Source of the DNA: Alloscardovia sp963543015
Lineage (GTDB): Bacteria > Actinomycetota > Actinomycetes > Actinomycetales > Bifidobacteriaceae
Length of the DNA stretch: 64,000 bases
Assembly: GCA_963543015.1 (NCBI GenBank)
Contig: CAUTYZ010000002.1
Location: forward strand, 124,001-188,000
Reading direction: 5' to 3'
Shown: one piece after another, positions 25,005 to 34,588 of the stretch
Layout of the letters: each line of letters opens with the position of its first letter
How positions within the stretch are numbered: the first letter of the stretch is position 1
Position numbers and translations under genes: made by a program
The notes under the pieces: generated by a model
What the model saw: only the letters and a program-made list of their open reading frames with translations
The model's database searches: none
What the model was told of the DNA's origin: nothing

Positions 25005-26345
25005 TTACTTCACAGCGCCCAACCACTGAGCCTTCGCATCGCGTTCAGCCTGCAAAGCTGCCTTCTTAGCAGCATCAGCTTCTTGCGCAATCTTGCTATC
25101 GAGCTGAGCAAGCTGCTCTTCAAGCTGCTGAGCGAAGGAGGACTTGCGGGCATTTGCTTCTGGATCAGTGCGAGACCATTCAGCCTCTTCGACATCCTTA
25201 ATCTGCTTTTCTACTGCATCCATGCGCGACTCGATACGAGATACATCACCACGAGGAACACGACCAATTGCATCCCACTCATCTTGGATCTCACCCAATG
25301 CGACGCGAGCTGCCTTTGCTTCCTGAACAGTTGATACAGGAACTAATGCTTCTGCCTTTACGAGCAATGCTTCCTTAGCTGCGAGATTTTCCTTCTCGGT
25401 ATCATTCATACGATCGCGATCTGCCTGACGAGCATTGAAGAAGACATCGGCAGCAGCACGGAACTGCTTCCACAAATTGTCATCCTCAGTACGACCTACA
25501 CGGCCAGCGCTCTTCCACTCGTTCATCAGCTGAGTAAACTTACGAGAAGTTCCACCCCACTCGGTAGAGTTCTTGAGCTCTTCAGCGCGAGCAATGATGT
25601 CTTGCTTAGCAGAGCGTGCAGCGGAACGAGCAGCATCACGTGCTGCAACCCATTCGCGGTGACGTGTATTGAATGTGCTACGTGCCTTGGAGAAACGAGC
25701 CCACAATTCGTCAGCAACATTCTTTTGAATACGAGCGCCATGCTTTTGTGCAGCTTGCCATTGATTGAAAAGCTGGGTGAACTTTTCGCTTGTATTGCGC
25801 CAATTAGTCGATTCGCCAAGCTGTTCGACAATCTTTTCAGCTTCTTCGACAATCTGGGTGCGCTTTTCAATCGCAACCTTTACTGCCTCGTCATGTGCCT
25901 TAGCAATGCGTGCCTTAGCTTGCTCGCCAACAGTTTCCAGTTCAGAAACAGCGGTACGCAAGGAAGGAATATCGCCGATAATTGCAGGAAGCTTGACTTC
26001 CTCACGCAAGGATGCGAGGGTTTCGTCAATTTCGCGAGTCTTAACAGAATCAGATTCGAAACGTGCACGAGCGTGGTTAATCTTCGCTTTCAGGTCGAGG
26101 AATCGACGTGCGTAAAGATTGAGTGCTTCATCTTTATTCGCGTTTGCATACTGACCAATTTCGCGCTCTGTACCGTCATCAGTGACGTAAACCGTGCCAT
26201 CATCGGACACTCGTCCAAAAGCTTTTGCTACCGTCAAATCAGCGTCTCCGTAGACGGTTTGCGTCAGGGACGTTGGTGCAGCAGGCTTTGCTTGTGCAGC
26301 GAACATGGATGGGGTAGCGGATGCAGTGGCATTGTCTTGAGACAT
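25005..26345 (-). CDS. DUF349 domain protein
   Basis: 446 residues, highly charged and almost wholly alpha-helical, with at least three DUF349-type helical repeats. They are recognisable by W/F-x3-F motifs such as NWRNTSEKFTQLFNQWQAA and EWGGTSRKFTQLMNEWKSAG. The N-terminus is an Ala/Pro/Thr-rich leader, and a beta-like segment GRVSDDGTVYVTDDGTEREIGQY is typical of actinobacterial members. The C-terminus is a coiled coil ending EQLAQLDSKIAQEADAAKK. Function is unknown. A strong GGAGGG site precedes the ATG. It is divergent from hisS with 71 bp between. Confidence 0.9.
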   Translation of the reverse strand: MSQDNATASATPSMFAAQAKPAAPTSLTQTVYGDADLTVAKAFGRVSDDGTVYVTDDGTEREIGQYANANKDEALNLYARRFLDLKAKINHARARFESDSVKTREIDETLASLREEVKLPAIIGDIPSLRTAVSELETVGEQAKARIAKAHDEAVKVAIEKRTQIVEEAEKIVEQLGESTNWRNTSEKFTQLFNQWQAAQKHGARIQKNVADELWARFSKARSTFNTRHREWVAARDAARSAARSAKQDIIARAEELKNSTEWGGTSRKFTQLMNEWKSAGRVGRTEDDNLWKQFRAAADVFFNARQADRDRMNDTEKENLAAKEALLVKAEALVPVSTVQEAKAARVALGEIQDEWDAIGRVPRGDVSRIESRMDAVEKQIKDVEEAEWSRTDPEANARKSSFAQQLEEQLAQLDSKIAQEADAAKKAALQAERDAKAQWLGAVK

Positions 26346-26416
26346 AAGCCCTCCTCAACAGTTAGCAGGTGGAAAATTTCTCTAATTTTCCGTGACATAA
26401 CCTATTATAAGGAAAC

Positions 26417-27820
26417 ATGTCTAAAGGTGCATCATTATCAGGTTTTCCAGAGTGGCTTCCAGAAGAACGTGTTGTCGAACAGCACGTTATCGACACTCTG
26501 CGTTCTATTTTTGAGCTCCACGGTTTCTTAGGAATTGAAACGCGTGCAGTGGAGCAAGGCTCAAGTTTGTTGAAAAAAGGCGAAACAAGTAAGGAAATTT
26601 ACCTGCTGTCTCGTCTGCAAGATGTAGGCAACGAAAACGACACGCCAATTGAAGATCGTTTAGGTTTGCATTTCGATTTGACCGTTCCACTGTCTCGCTA
26701 TGTGGTTGAGAATTCGGGAGCAGTTGCTTTCCCGTTCAAGCGTTGGCAGATTCAGAAGGTGTGGCGTGGCGAGCGTCCTCAGGAAGGACGTTTCCGTGAA
26801 TTCGTTCAGGCAGATATTGATGTCGTAGGAAATGGCGATTTGCCAAGCCACTACGAAGTTGATGTCCCACTTGTCATGGTGGAAGCTTTGGAAAAGTTGC
26901 GTGAACTTGGTCTTCCAAAAGCTACCGTCCATGCTAATAACCGTAAGCTCTCTGAAGGTTTCTACAGGGGAGTAGGTCTTACCGATATTGAAGGCGTACT
27001 TCGCGAAATTGATAAGCTCGACAAAATTGGCGCTGACGAGGTATCGCGTCTTTTGATCAGCGAATGTGGCGCTACTGCAGAACAAGCAGAAGCCTGCCTC
27101 GAGCTTGCCCAGTTGAGCGCACACGATGGCACTCAGCTGCGTGAGAAGTTTGACTCTTTGTGCGAGTCTCACGGTATTGAAAAGTCTTCTGAAGCATATG
27201 AACTTGCTCAGGAAGGCTTGCAGACATTGGCAATGATTGTCGATGAGGCAGCATTGATTCGACCAGGTTCTGTAATTGCAGATTTGAAGATTGCTCGTGG
27301 TTTGGATTACTACACCGGTTCTGTGTATGAGACATTCCTTGATGGTGCTGCATCCTTGGGCTCTATTTGCTCAGGTGGTCGTTATGACAATCTTGCTTCT
27401 CAGGGTAAGAAAAAGTATCCAGGAGTCGGTCTGTCTATCGGTTTGTCTCGACTTGTGGCATACATGCTGCATACTGCACATGCGACGGCATCGCGCGTAT
27501 CGCCTGCAGCTGTTCTAGTCGCAGTATGGAATGAAGAAGACCGTGCTGCTTCGAATGAGATTGCGCGTACTTTGCGAGCTCGTGGAATTTCTGCGGATGT
27601 AGCGTCAACTGCTGCAAAGCTGGGTAAGCAGATTAAATATGCGGATAAGTTAGGAATTCCATACGTGTGGATTCCATCCGTTACCGACGAGGACGGCACT
27701 GTCAGCCCACAAGAAGTGAAGAACATTGTTACGGGTGAACAGATTGCAGCTGATGCTCACGAATGGACACCAGCAGATGACTTTGCAGCTCGCACAGTCG
27801 TTATTGCGGACAATCAGTAA
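26417..27820 (+). CDS. hisS: Histidyl-tRNA synthetase
   Basis: Class II aminoacyl-tRNA synthetase charging tRNA-His. 467 residues. Motif 2 is in the WRGERPQEGRFREFVQADIDVVG stretch, the HisA motif is LDYYTGSVYETF, and motif 3 is PGVGLSIGLSRLVAYM. The C-terminal anticodon-binding domain begins near AVLVAVWNEED. AAGGA lies upstream of the ATG at 26417. hisS followed by aspS is the usual order in Actinomycetota. Confidence 0.95.
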   Translation: MSKGASLSGFPEWLPEERVVEQHVIDTLRSIFELHGFLGIETRAVEQGSSLLKKGETSKEIYLLSRLQDVGNENDTPIEDRLGLHFDLTVPLSRYVVENSGAVAFPFKRWQIQKVWRGERPQEGRFREFVQADIDVVGNGDLPSHYEVDVPLVMVEALEKLRELGLPKATVHANNRKLSEGFYRGVGLTDIEGVLREIDKLDKIGADEVSRLLISECGATAEQAEACLELAQLSAHDGTQLREKFDSLCESHGIEKSSEAYELAQEGLQTLAMIVDEAALIRPGSVIADLKIARGLDYYTGSVYETFLDGAASLGSICSGGRYDNLASQGKKKYPGVGLSIGLSRLVAYMLHTAHATASRVSPAAVLVAVWNEEDRAASNEIARTLRARGISADVASTAAKLGKQIKYADKLGIPYVWIPSVTDEDGTVSPQEVKNIVTGEQIAADAHEWTPADDFAARTVVIADNQ

Positions 27821-27847
27821 TAATCCGGCATAACCAGTTATGACTCC

Positions 27848-27886
27848 GCATGGGCAGTGAAGAGATTTTGTCATCACTACCCATGC
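27848..27886 (+). terminator. Terminator-like hairpin after hisS
   Basis: GCATGGG-c-AGTGA (27848-27860) pairs with TCACT-a-CCCATGC (27874-27886). The T-run after it is weak. Confidence 0.55.
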
Positions 27887-28034
27887 GTAACACCCATGCG
27901 TAACCGCGTGTATTCATGGTTTCTCGATTGCTTGTGGCTCAGCACGGGCTCGCGTAAAGTCATGACGTAGAGCGGTATTGGTATCCTTACCCCTAGTAAA
28001 TCCTTAGGATAAAAACAATAAAACGAGGAATAAA

Positions 28035-29830
28035 GTGTCTCAGACAGCTTATAGAACGCATCATGCGCAAGATATTACCGAAGAGCTCATTGGCTCTACA
28101 GTTACTGTTTCTGGTTGGGTTGATCGACGCCGTGATCATGGTGGAGTAGCATTCGTAGATTTGCGCGATGCTTTTGGCTTGGTTCAGGTTGTTATCAACG
28201 ATGAAGAAATGGCACGTCCACTGCGTAGTGAATTTGTCATTTCTGTTACCGGCCTTGTTCGCAAGCGTCCAGAAGGTAACGAAAATGCCCATTTGGCAAC
28301 AGGTAATGTCGAAATCGTAGCTCAGTCCATCGAAGTTTTGGCTAAGTCTGCAGCTTTGCCATTCCAGGTGTCAACCTCTTTGGAAAATGAGTCAGAAACA
28401 CAGCTTCCAAGCGATGAAGTTCGTTTGAAGTATCGTTATCTCGACTTGCGCCGTCCACAGATGCACAAGAATTTGCTGATGCGTTCAGCTATGTCGAAGG
28501 CTGCTCGCAAGGCTCTCGATGAGATGGGCTTTACTGAGGTAGAAACTCCAACCTTCATTAAGTCCACTCCAGAAGGTGCACGTGACTTCTTGGTGCCATC
28601 TCGACTGAACCCAGGTTCATGGTACGCATTGCCACAGTCTCCACAGTTGCTTAAGCAGCTTCTGATGGTTTCCGGTATCGAGCGTTACTATCAGTTGGCA
28701 CGTTGCTATCGTGATGAGGACTTCCGTGCAGATCGTCAGCCAGAATTTACCCAGCTTGATATGGAAATGGCATTCGTCGGTCAGGAAGACGTTATCGCTA
28801 TGGCTGAGCGTGTGCTTAAGGATGTATGGGCTTCTGCAGGCTATGATATTCAGATTCCATTCCAGCGCATCACATACAAGGATGCAATGGACAGTATGGT
28901 TCTGATAAGCCAGATTTGCGTTTCGGTAACGAAATTGTCGAATTGACTGAGTACTTCAAGGACACTCCATTCCGTGTCTTCCAAGCAGATTACGTCGGCG
29001 CAGTTGTGTACTCCGGTGCTGCTGATCTTCCACGTCGTCAGTTTGACGGATGGCAGGATTGGGCACGCCAGCGTGGTGCAAAGGGCTTGGCTTATGTACA
29101 GTTCGGAACTGATGGCGAACTCAAGGGACCAGTAGCAAAGAACCTCTCTGATGCTGAACGCGAAGGCTTGAAGGCAGCTACAGGTGCACAAGATGGCGAC
29201 GCTGTCTTCTTCGCAGCAGGTGCTCGTAAAGCATCTCAGACTTTGCTCGGTGCTGCTCGCGTGGAGATTGCAAAGCGCGAAGGCATCTTGAAGAAGGATG
29301 AGTTCGCATTCACATGGGTTGTAGACTTCCCATTGTTCAAGACTCTCGAAGCTGACGATGATGATGTAGCAGTTGGCCACTCCAAGTGGACTTCTGTCCA
29401 TCACCCATTCACCATGCCAAGCGCTGAGTGGATTGATAAGTTTGATCAAGATCCAGGCAATGCTATGTCTGATTCTTACGACATTGTCTGCAACGGTAAT
29501 GAAATCGGCGGTGGTTCTGTACGTATCCACCGTGATGATATTCAAGATCGTGTATTGAACGTTTTGGGTATTGACGCAGAAGAAGCAAACGACAAGTTCG
29601 GATTCTTGCTTGAAGCATTCAAGTATGGTGCTCCTCCTCACGCAGGTATCGCTTTCGGTTGGGATCGTTGCGCTTCCATCTTGGCAGGTGAAGATTCCAT
29701 TCGCGACGTTATCGCATTCCCTAAGGCAGGTGGCGGTACTGATCCATTGACCGGTGCTCCAGCTCCAATTTCGGGTGAGCAGCGCGCTGAAACTGGTGTC
29801 GATTACGATCCAGATGAAGACGACGAGTAA
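28035..29830 (+). CDS. aspS: Aspartyl-tRNA synthetase, interrupted by a one-base frameshift
   Basis: Class II synthetase charging tRNA-Asp (possibly also tRNA-Asn if a GatCAB route exists). The reading starts at GTG 28035 (GAGGAA upstream) with the OB-fold anticodon domain (VSGWVDRRRDHGGVAFVDLRD), then motif 1 and motif 2 (ARCYRDEDFRADRQPEFTQLD). After ITYKDAMD the frame breaks: the second half, from YGSDKPDLRFGN to GAPPHAGIAFGWDRC (motif 3), is in the next frame. The expected Lys codon AAG at 28893-28894 reads AG, so one A is missing. Restored, the protein has about 598 residues, the normal bacterial AspRS length. As aspS is essential, a sequencing error is the simplest explanation. Confidence 0.9.
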
Positions 29831-30243
29831 AATTTGCGTGAAGCTCGCTGTGAGTAACACGAGAGTTTTATAACTTGTGATAAGGCACATGTCTGAGGGC
29901 ATGTGCCTTTGTCATATTTGTCTGGAGTTATGCGAGGATATATCCGCGGAAATCTACACGAAATATGTGAGAATAATTGTGCGAAACAATGTGCGTGCTC
30001 ATACGGCAATCACACGCTGAGCGTTCACATACTCGTTCGATGTGAGCATAGTGGGTATGATGTGGTGAGTAAGATAAAGCACATACATGTGGTCAAGAAA
30101 GACACAAGAGCGATACACAAGGTCGATACGCAGATCCGGTACATGTAGCTGATACATGCGCGTAATGAATCGATGCACAATATTGCACAATATCGATAGA
30201 TTCACAAGGCCGAGAATGCCAACGGGGAGCAGAAGGAGCGGGA
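29831..30243. other. Intergenic region aspS-helicase
   Basis: Holds the aspS terminator (29882-29909). There is then about 330 bp of AT/GC-mixed sequence with no convincing coding frame. It includes an imperfect inverted pair TCACAT ... ATGTGA near 30020-30040, and a 10-bp-period direct repeat GCACAATAT (30175-30183 and 30185-30193) framed by ATCGAT on both sides, about 50 bp before the helicase start. The latter looks like a possible operator, but this is unproven. Confidence 0.45.
29882..29909 (+). terminator. Terminator of aspS
   Basis: AAGGCACATG (29882-29891) pairs with CATGTGCCTT (29900-29909), followed by T residues. Confidence 0.75.
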
Positions 30244-32925
30244 ATGAGTACAGGTGAAGACTTTTCTGTGGATAATTTGTTGGACGATTTCTCGTGGGCA
30301 TCGAAGCCTGCAAGTCTTGGTTTTGCGGCTGACGTGATTCGTCAGGAGAGGGCGGATCGGGAGAGAACCAGTAGCGATGCGGTCGTGGATGAAGCCGCTT
30401 TGATTGAGATTTTTTCTGCGTGGGTGAAAAGTTCTCGTGGCTTGGATTTGTGGCCACACCAAGAAGAAGCAATTATCGCCATAGCATCGGGCGATCATAC
30501 CATCGTCAATACTCCGACAGGTTCAGGCAAATCGCTTATCGCATTGGGTATGCATTTCTTTGCGCTGTCTGAAGGAAAAAAGTCCTACTATACGGCTCCG
30601 ATTAAGGCTCTTGTATCAGAAAAATTCTTTGAACTCGTTGCTGTGTTCGGAGCTCGAAACGTTGGCATGATTACAGGTGACTCGCATATTAATACGCAAG
30701 CGCCTATTATCTGCTGTACCGCGGAAATTCTCGCGAACCAAGCTCTACGTGAAGGCGATAAGGCAGACGTGAGTGCTGTGGCTGTCGATGAATTCCATTT
30801 TTACGCAGATCCTCATCGTGGATGGGCATGGCAAGTTCCTCTCATTACGCTTCCTCAAACGCAATTCGTTCTGATGAGTGCGACCTTGGGTGATATGACG
30901 AGTATTTCCCAGTCACTGGAAGAGACTAGCCATCGTCCTGTGAGCGTTATTTCGAGCGTACAACGACCAGTTCCGCTGTCCTATGAATACCTCGTCGATG
31001 ATTTGCATAGCGTCGTATCGCGCGAAATTGACAACGGAAACGCTCCGATTTATATCGTTCATTTTGCTCAAGAAGCAGCCGTGGAAACCGCCCAAAACCT
31101 TGCTAACTTGGGTGTAGCAAGTAGTGCACAGCGCGAGGCAATTAAGAAAGCTTTGGAAGGTACTCGCTTTACGTCGTATTTTGGAAAGACTCTCAAAAGG
31201 CTTCTTCTCACAGGTGTGGGAGTTCATCATGCAGGCATGCTTCCACGCTATCGTCGTTTGGTAGAAAATCTTGCTCAAGAAGGTCTGCTACCTGTGATTT
31301 GTGGCACGGATACCTTGGGAGTAGGAATTAACGTTCCTATTCATACGGTTATTTTCACAGCGCTGACGAAGTATGACGGTTTTAAGCAGCGCCGCTTGCG
31401 TTCGCGAGAGTTCCACCAAATTGCAGGTAGAGCTGGACGAAGTGGATTTGATGCTGAAGGCCATGTCATTGCATTGGCACCAGAGCATGAGATTGAGAAT
31501 GCAAAAGCAATTGCCAAAGCAAACGGAGACCCGAAAAAGCTGAAGAAAATTCACAAGAAGAAAGCTCCAGAAGGTTTTGTCAATTGGAGCGAATCTACTT
31601 TTGATAAGCTCATCGAGTCCGAGCCTGAAACGCTTACACCACACATGCAAGTCACGCATTCTATGGTGCTTAATGAAGTTGCGCAAGGTGGCGATGCGTG
31701 GAGGCGCATTCTTCGTCTGATTGAGGCGAGCCAAGTCACCCCACAGCAGCAGGAGGCTCTTAAAGAGCTTGCAGGGGAAATTTTCCAAACATTAATGGAT
31801 GCGAATATCGTTGAAAAATGGGAACTGGACGATGGCACGATGGATTATTCTTTGACCATTGATATGCCGGATGATTTGGCTCTTGACCAGCCATTGTCGC
31901 CATTCCTGATAGCAGCTTTGGAACTTCTCGACCCTGAAAGCGATACGTATGCCTTGGATGTTATTTCCACTGTGGAGGCAACGCTGGAAAATCCGTATGC
32001 TGTCTTGCGTGTACAGGAAAGGCGTGCGCGAGATAAGGCAATGCTCGCGATGAAGGATGAAGGCATTGACTATGATGAACGCATGGAGCGTCTTCAGGAG
32101 ATTACGTATCCTCAGCCATTGCAGGAATTACTCGTACCTGCTTTTGCACAGTACAGCCACGATGTTCCATGGGCAGCAGACTACGATATTAATTGCAAAT
32201 CTGTCGTGCGCGACATGGTGGAAACAGCCAGCTCGTTTACAAGTTATGTGTCTAATCTGGGAATCGCACGAAGTGAAGGAACTTTGCTGCGTTACTTGTC
32301 GGATGCATATCGTGCGTTGAAACGAACAGTGCCTGATTCTGCAAAAAATGATCAACTGAATTCTATTATCGACTGGCTTGCTGTGATCGTCGAAACTGTC
32401 GATTCCTCATTGGTGGATGAGTGGGAAGCCGCGGCAGGAATGATGCAAGCTGCCGAAAATGGTGATGATTTTGATGCTGAGAGTATGAATGCGTCGGTAG
32501 CTCCACCAGCAATTGACGAGATTTTGGCACATAAGCAGGGCATGATTGCTCTTGTGTGCAATGCGTTGTTTACTCGCGTTCAGCTCATAGATCAGGATAA
32601 GCCTGAACAGCTTGGTCAGCTTGATTCCGCATGGGGAATGCCTGTGCATGAGTGGGAAGAGGCTCTGGACGATTTTTATGAGGATCATGAGGGGCTCCTC
32701 ACGAATGCAGATGCTCGATCGAGCAAGTTCTTTATGCTGGATGACTCACGTGAGAAAACTCATCATCGTTGGCATGTGCGCCAGATTTTGTGCGATGTTG
32801 AGGGCGATTATGACTGGGCAATTGATGGTGTCGTAGATCTTGATCGCACTCTTGAGGAAGGTGACGTTATTTTTGAAGAATACGACGTTAATGTCATCGA
32901 GTACTTGCCACAGTGGGATGCGTGA
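30244..32925 (+). CDS. Ski2-like DEAD-box helicase (DUF3516)
   Basis: 893-residue superfamily 2 RNA/DNA helicase. Motifs: I as NTPTGSGKSLIA, Ia-like YTAPIKALVSEKF, II as VDEFHFY, III as MSATLGD, and V/VI in GTDTLGVGINVP and HQIAGRAGRSGFD. The C-terminal ~400 residues, starting after the RecA-like domains, match the DUF3516 region found on actinobacterial Ski2-like helicases. The long C-terminal arm lacks known catalytic residues. Cellular role unknown; RNA turnover is plausible from the Ski2/Mtr4 likeness. AAGGAG lies 7 nt before the ATG. Confidence 0.88.
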   Translation: MSTGEDFSVDNLLDDFSWASKPASLGFAADVIRQERADRERTSSDAVVDEAALIEIFSAWVKSSRGLDLWPHQEEAIIAIASGDHTIVNTPTGSGKSLIALGMHFFALSEGKKSYYTAPIKALVSEKFFELVAVFGARNVGMITGDSHINTQAPIICCTAEILANQALREGDKADVSAVAVDEFHFYADPHRGWAWQVPLITLPQTQFVLMSATLGDMTSISQSLEETSHRPVSVISSVQRPVPLSYEYLVDDLHSVVSREIDNGNAPIYIVHFAQEAAVETAQNLANLGVASSAQREAIKKALEGTRFTSYFGKTLKRLLLTGVGVHHAGMLPRYRRLVENLAQEGLLPVICGTDTLGVGINVPIHTVIFTALTKYDGFKQRRLRSREFHQIAGRAGRSGFDAEGHVIALAPEHEIENAKAIAKANGDPKKLKKIHKKKAPEGFVNWSESTFDKLIESEPETLTPHMQVTHSMVLNEVAQGGDAWRRILRLIEASQVTPQQQEALKELAGEIFQTLMDANIVEKWELDDGTMDYSLTIDMPDDLALDQPLSPFLIAALELLDPESDTYALDVISTVEATLENPYAVLRVQERRARDKAMLAMKDEGIDYDERMERLQEITYPQPLQELLVPAFAQYSHDVPWAADYDINCKSVVRDMVETASSFTSYVSNLGIARSEGTLLRYLSDAYRALKRTVPDSAKNDQLNSIIDWLAVIVETVDSSLVDEWEAAAGMMQAAENGDDFDAESMNASVAPPAIDEILAHKQGMIALVCNALFTRVQLIDQDKPEQLGQLDSAWGMPVHEWEEALDDFYEDHEGLLTNADARSSKFFMLDDSREKTHHRWHVRQILCDVEGDYDWAIDGVVDLDRTLEEGDVIFEEYDVNVIEYLPQWDA

Positions 32926-33088
32926 ACGAACGATGCGTGGACGAAGGATGTGTGAGAGTGACATGCGCGAGCGTGTGATGTGTGAGGGCAGGAGACGTGA
33001 ACGCACGGAATATGAGAGCTCATGGTATGAGTGCACAGGGCATGTGTACACGAATGATGCCGCGGGTTGGAAGGACAGAAGGTAGCGT

Positions 33089-34588
33089 ATGGTAGATGAT
33101 TTATTTTCAACTGCATCTGCGCAGGAAGCAGTAGTGCGTCCTCTCGCGGTGCGCATGCGACCACATACACTGGATGACGTTATCGGGCAAAAGCATGTTT
33201 TGGGTGAAGGATCTCCACTCAGGCGTGTGGCAGCGCCTGTTTCTTCTGCTCGTACTGCACCGACATCGGTAATTTTGTTTGGCCCTCCGGGCGTAGGGAA
33301 AACGACTTTGGCATATATCGTTGCTGAACAGTCGGGACGAGCATTTGAAGAATTGTCAGCTGTGTCGTCGGGCGTCAAGGATATTAGAGAGGTGCTCAGG
33401 CGTGCTCATGATCGTTTGGTGACGACAGGGCAGGAAACTGTTTTGTTCATCGATGAGGTTCATCGTTTCTCTAAATCGCAGCAAGATGCTTTGCTACCGA
33501 GTGTTGAGAATCGCGATATTACGTTTATCGCAGCGACAACGGAGAATCCGAGCTTTTCCATTATCTCGCCTTTGATTTCGCGTTCTGTGGTTGTGAAATT
33601 GAATGCTTTAGGCACAGCGGAAATTGGAGAAGTTCTTCAGCGGGCTATTCATTCGGCTGATGGATTAAACGATGAAATTCGCGTAACAGATGCGGCAATT
33701 TTCGATATCGCACGTCTTGCTGGGGGAGATGCGCGTAAATCGCTGACTATCTTGGAAGCTGCTGCTGGCTCTGTGGCAATTAATCGACAGCGCAAGAAGG
33801 GCGAACATCGCCCTGTGGTTGATTCAGATGTCGTCAGTTCTGTGATGGATATCGCGCAGCTCAATTACGACAAGTCAGGTGACAATCATTACGATGTAGC
33901 GAGCGCGTTTATTAAATCGATGCGAGGATCAGATCCGGATGCGTCATTACATTATTTGGCGCGTATGCTGAATGCGGGAGAAGACCCACGGTTTATCGCA
34001 CGTCGCATTATGATTGCCGCAGCTGAAGAAGTGGGCATGGCTGCACCGCAAATTCTTCAAGTGACGGTAGCAGCAGCACAAGCTGTAGCTCTCGTGGGAA
34101 TGCCTGAAGCTCGTATTATTTTGGGCGAAGCTGTGCTGGCCGTAGCGACAGCGCCGAAATCCAATGCAAGTTACAACGCGATTAATGCCGCTCTCATGGA
34201 TGTACAAGCAGGAAATATTGGACAAGTGCCACTGCATTTGCGCAATGCTCCCACGAAATTAATGAAAGAATTCGGCAATCATGAAGGCTATATTTATGCC
34301 CATGATGAGCCTGGAGCTGTTGCGACGCAAGAATATTTGCCTGAAGAACTCCGAGACCGCGAGTATTATCATCCTACAGAACGAGGATATGAGCGCGAGC
34401 TTGGACCACGGGTAGAACGTATTCGCTCTATTTTGCACGCTGGACGTACGGGTGCACAAAAGTCAGCCCCATCAACGGCTCAATCGACGGCACAATCAGC
34501 GTCGACAGCACGCGAGCCATCAGGCTCTTCCCGCACTGAAAGTTCCAACGCTCACGACACGACTACTCAGGAGAACGCACATGACTAA
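33089..34588 (+). CDS. rarA: Replication-associated recombination protein A (RarA/MgsA)
   Basis: AAA+ ATPase of the clamp-loader family that acts at stalled replication forks. 499 residues. N-terminal MRPHTLDDVIGQKHVLGEG, Walker A FGPPGVGKTTLA, Walker B LFIDEVHRFSKSQQD, sensor 1 AATTENPSF and Arg-finger region. The C-terminal tetramerisation domain has KSMRGSDPDASLHYLARML and HLRNAPTKLMKEFG. The last ~35 residues are Ser/Thr/Ala-rich. The stop overlaps the nadE start by 8 nt, so the two are translated together. It occupies the usual actinobacterial place shortly after aspS. Confidence 0.95.
   Translation: MVDDLFSTASAQEAVVRPLAVRMRPHTLDDVIGQKHVLGEGSPLRRVAAPVSSARTAPTSVILFGPPGVGKTTLAYIVAEQSGRAFEELSAVSSGVKDIREVLRRAHDRLVTTGQETVLFIDEVHRFSKSQQDALLPSVENRDITFIAATTENPSFSIISPLISRSVVVKLNALGTAEIGEVLQRAIHSADGLNDEIRVTDAAIFDIARLAGGDARKSLTILEAAAGSVAINRQRKKGEHRPVVDSDVVSSVMDIAQLNYDKSGDNHYDVASAFIKSMRGSDPDASLHYLARMLNAGEDPRFIARRIMIAAAEEVGMAAPQILQVTVAAAQAVALVGMPEARIILGEAVLAVATAPKSNASYNAINAALMDVQAGNIGQVPLHLRNAPTKLMKEFGNHEGYIYAHDEPGAVATQEYLPEELRDREYYHPTERGYERELGPRVERIRSILHAGRTGAQKSAPSTAQSTAQSASTAREPSGSSRTESSNAHDTTTQENAHD

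Noticed and set aside
32840..33085. 81-codon plus-strand frame in the spacer before rarA (MRERTMRGRR-type repeats)
   Set aside because: It begins inside the helicase gene in another frame, and its apparent repeats come from DNA micro-repeats.
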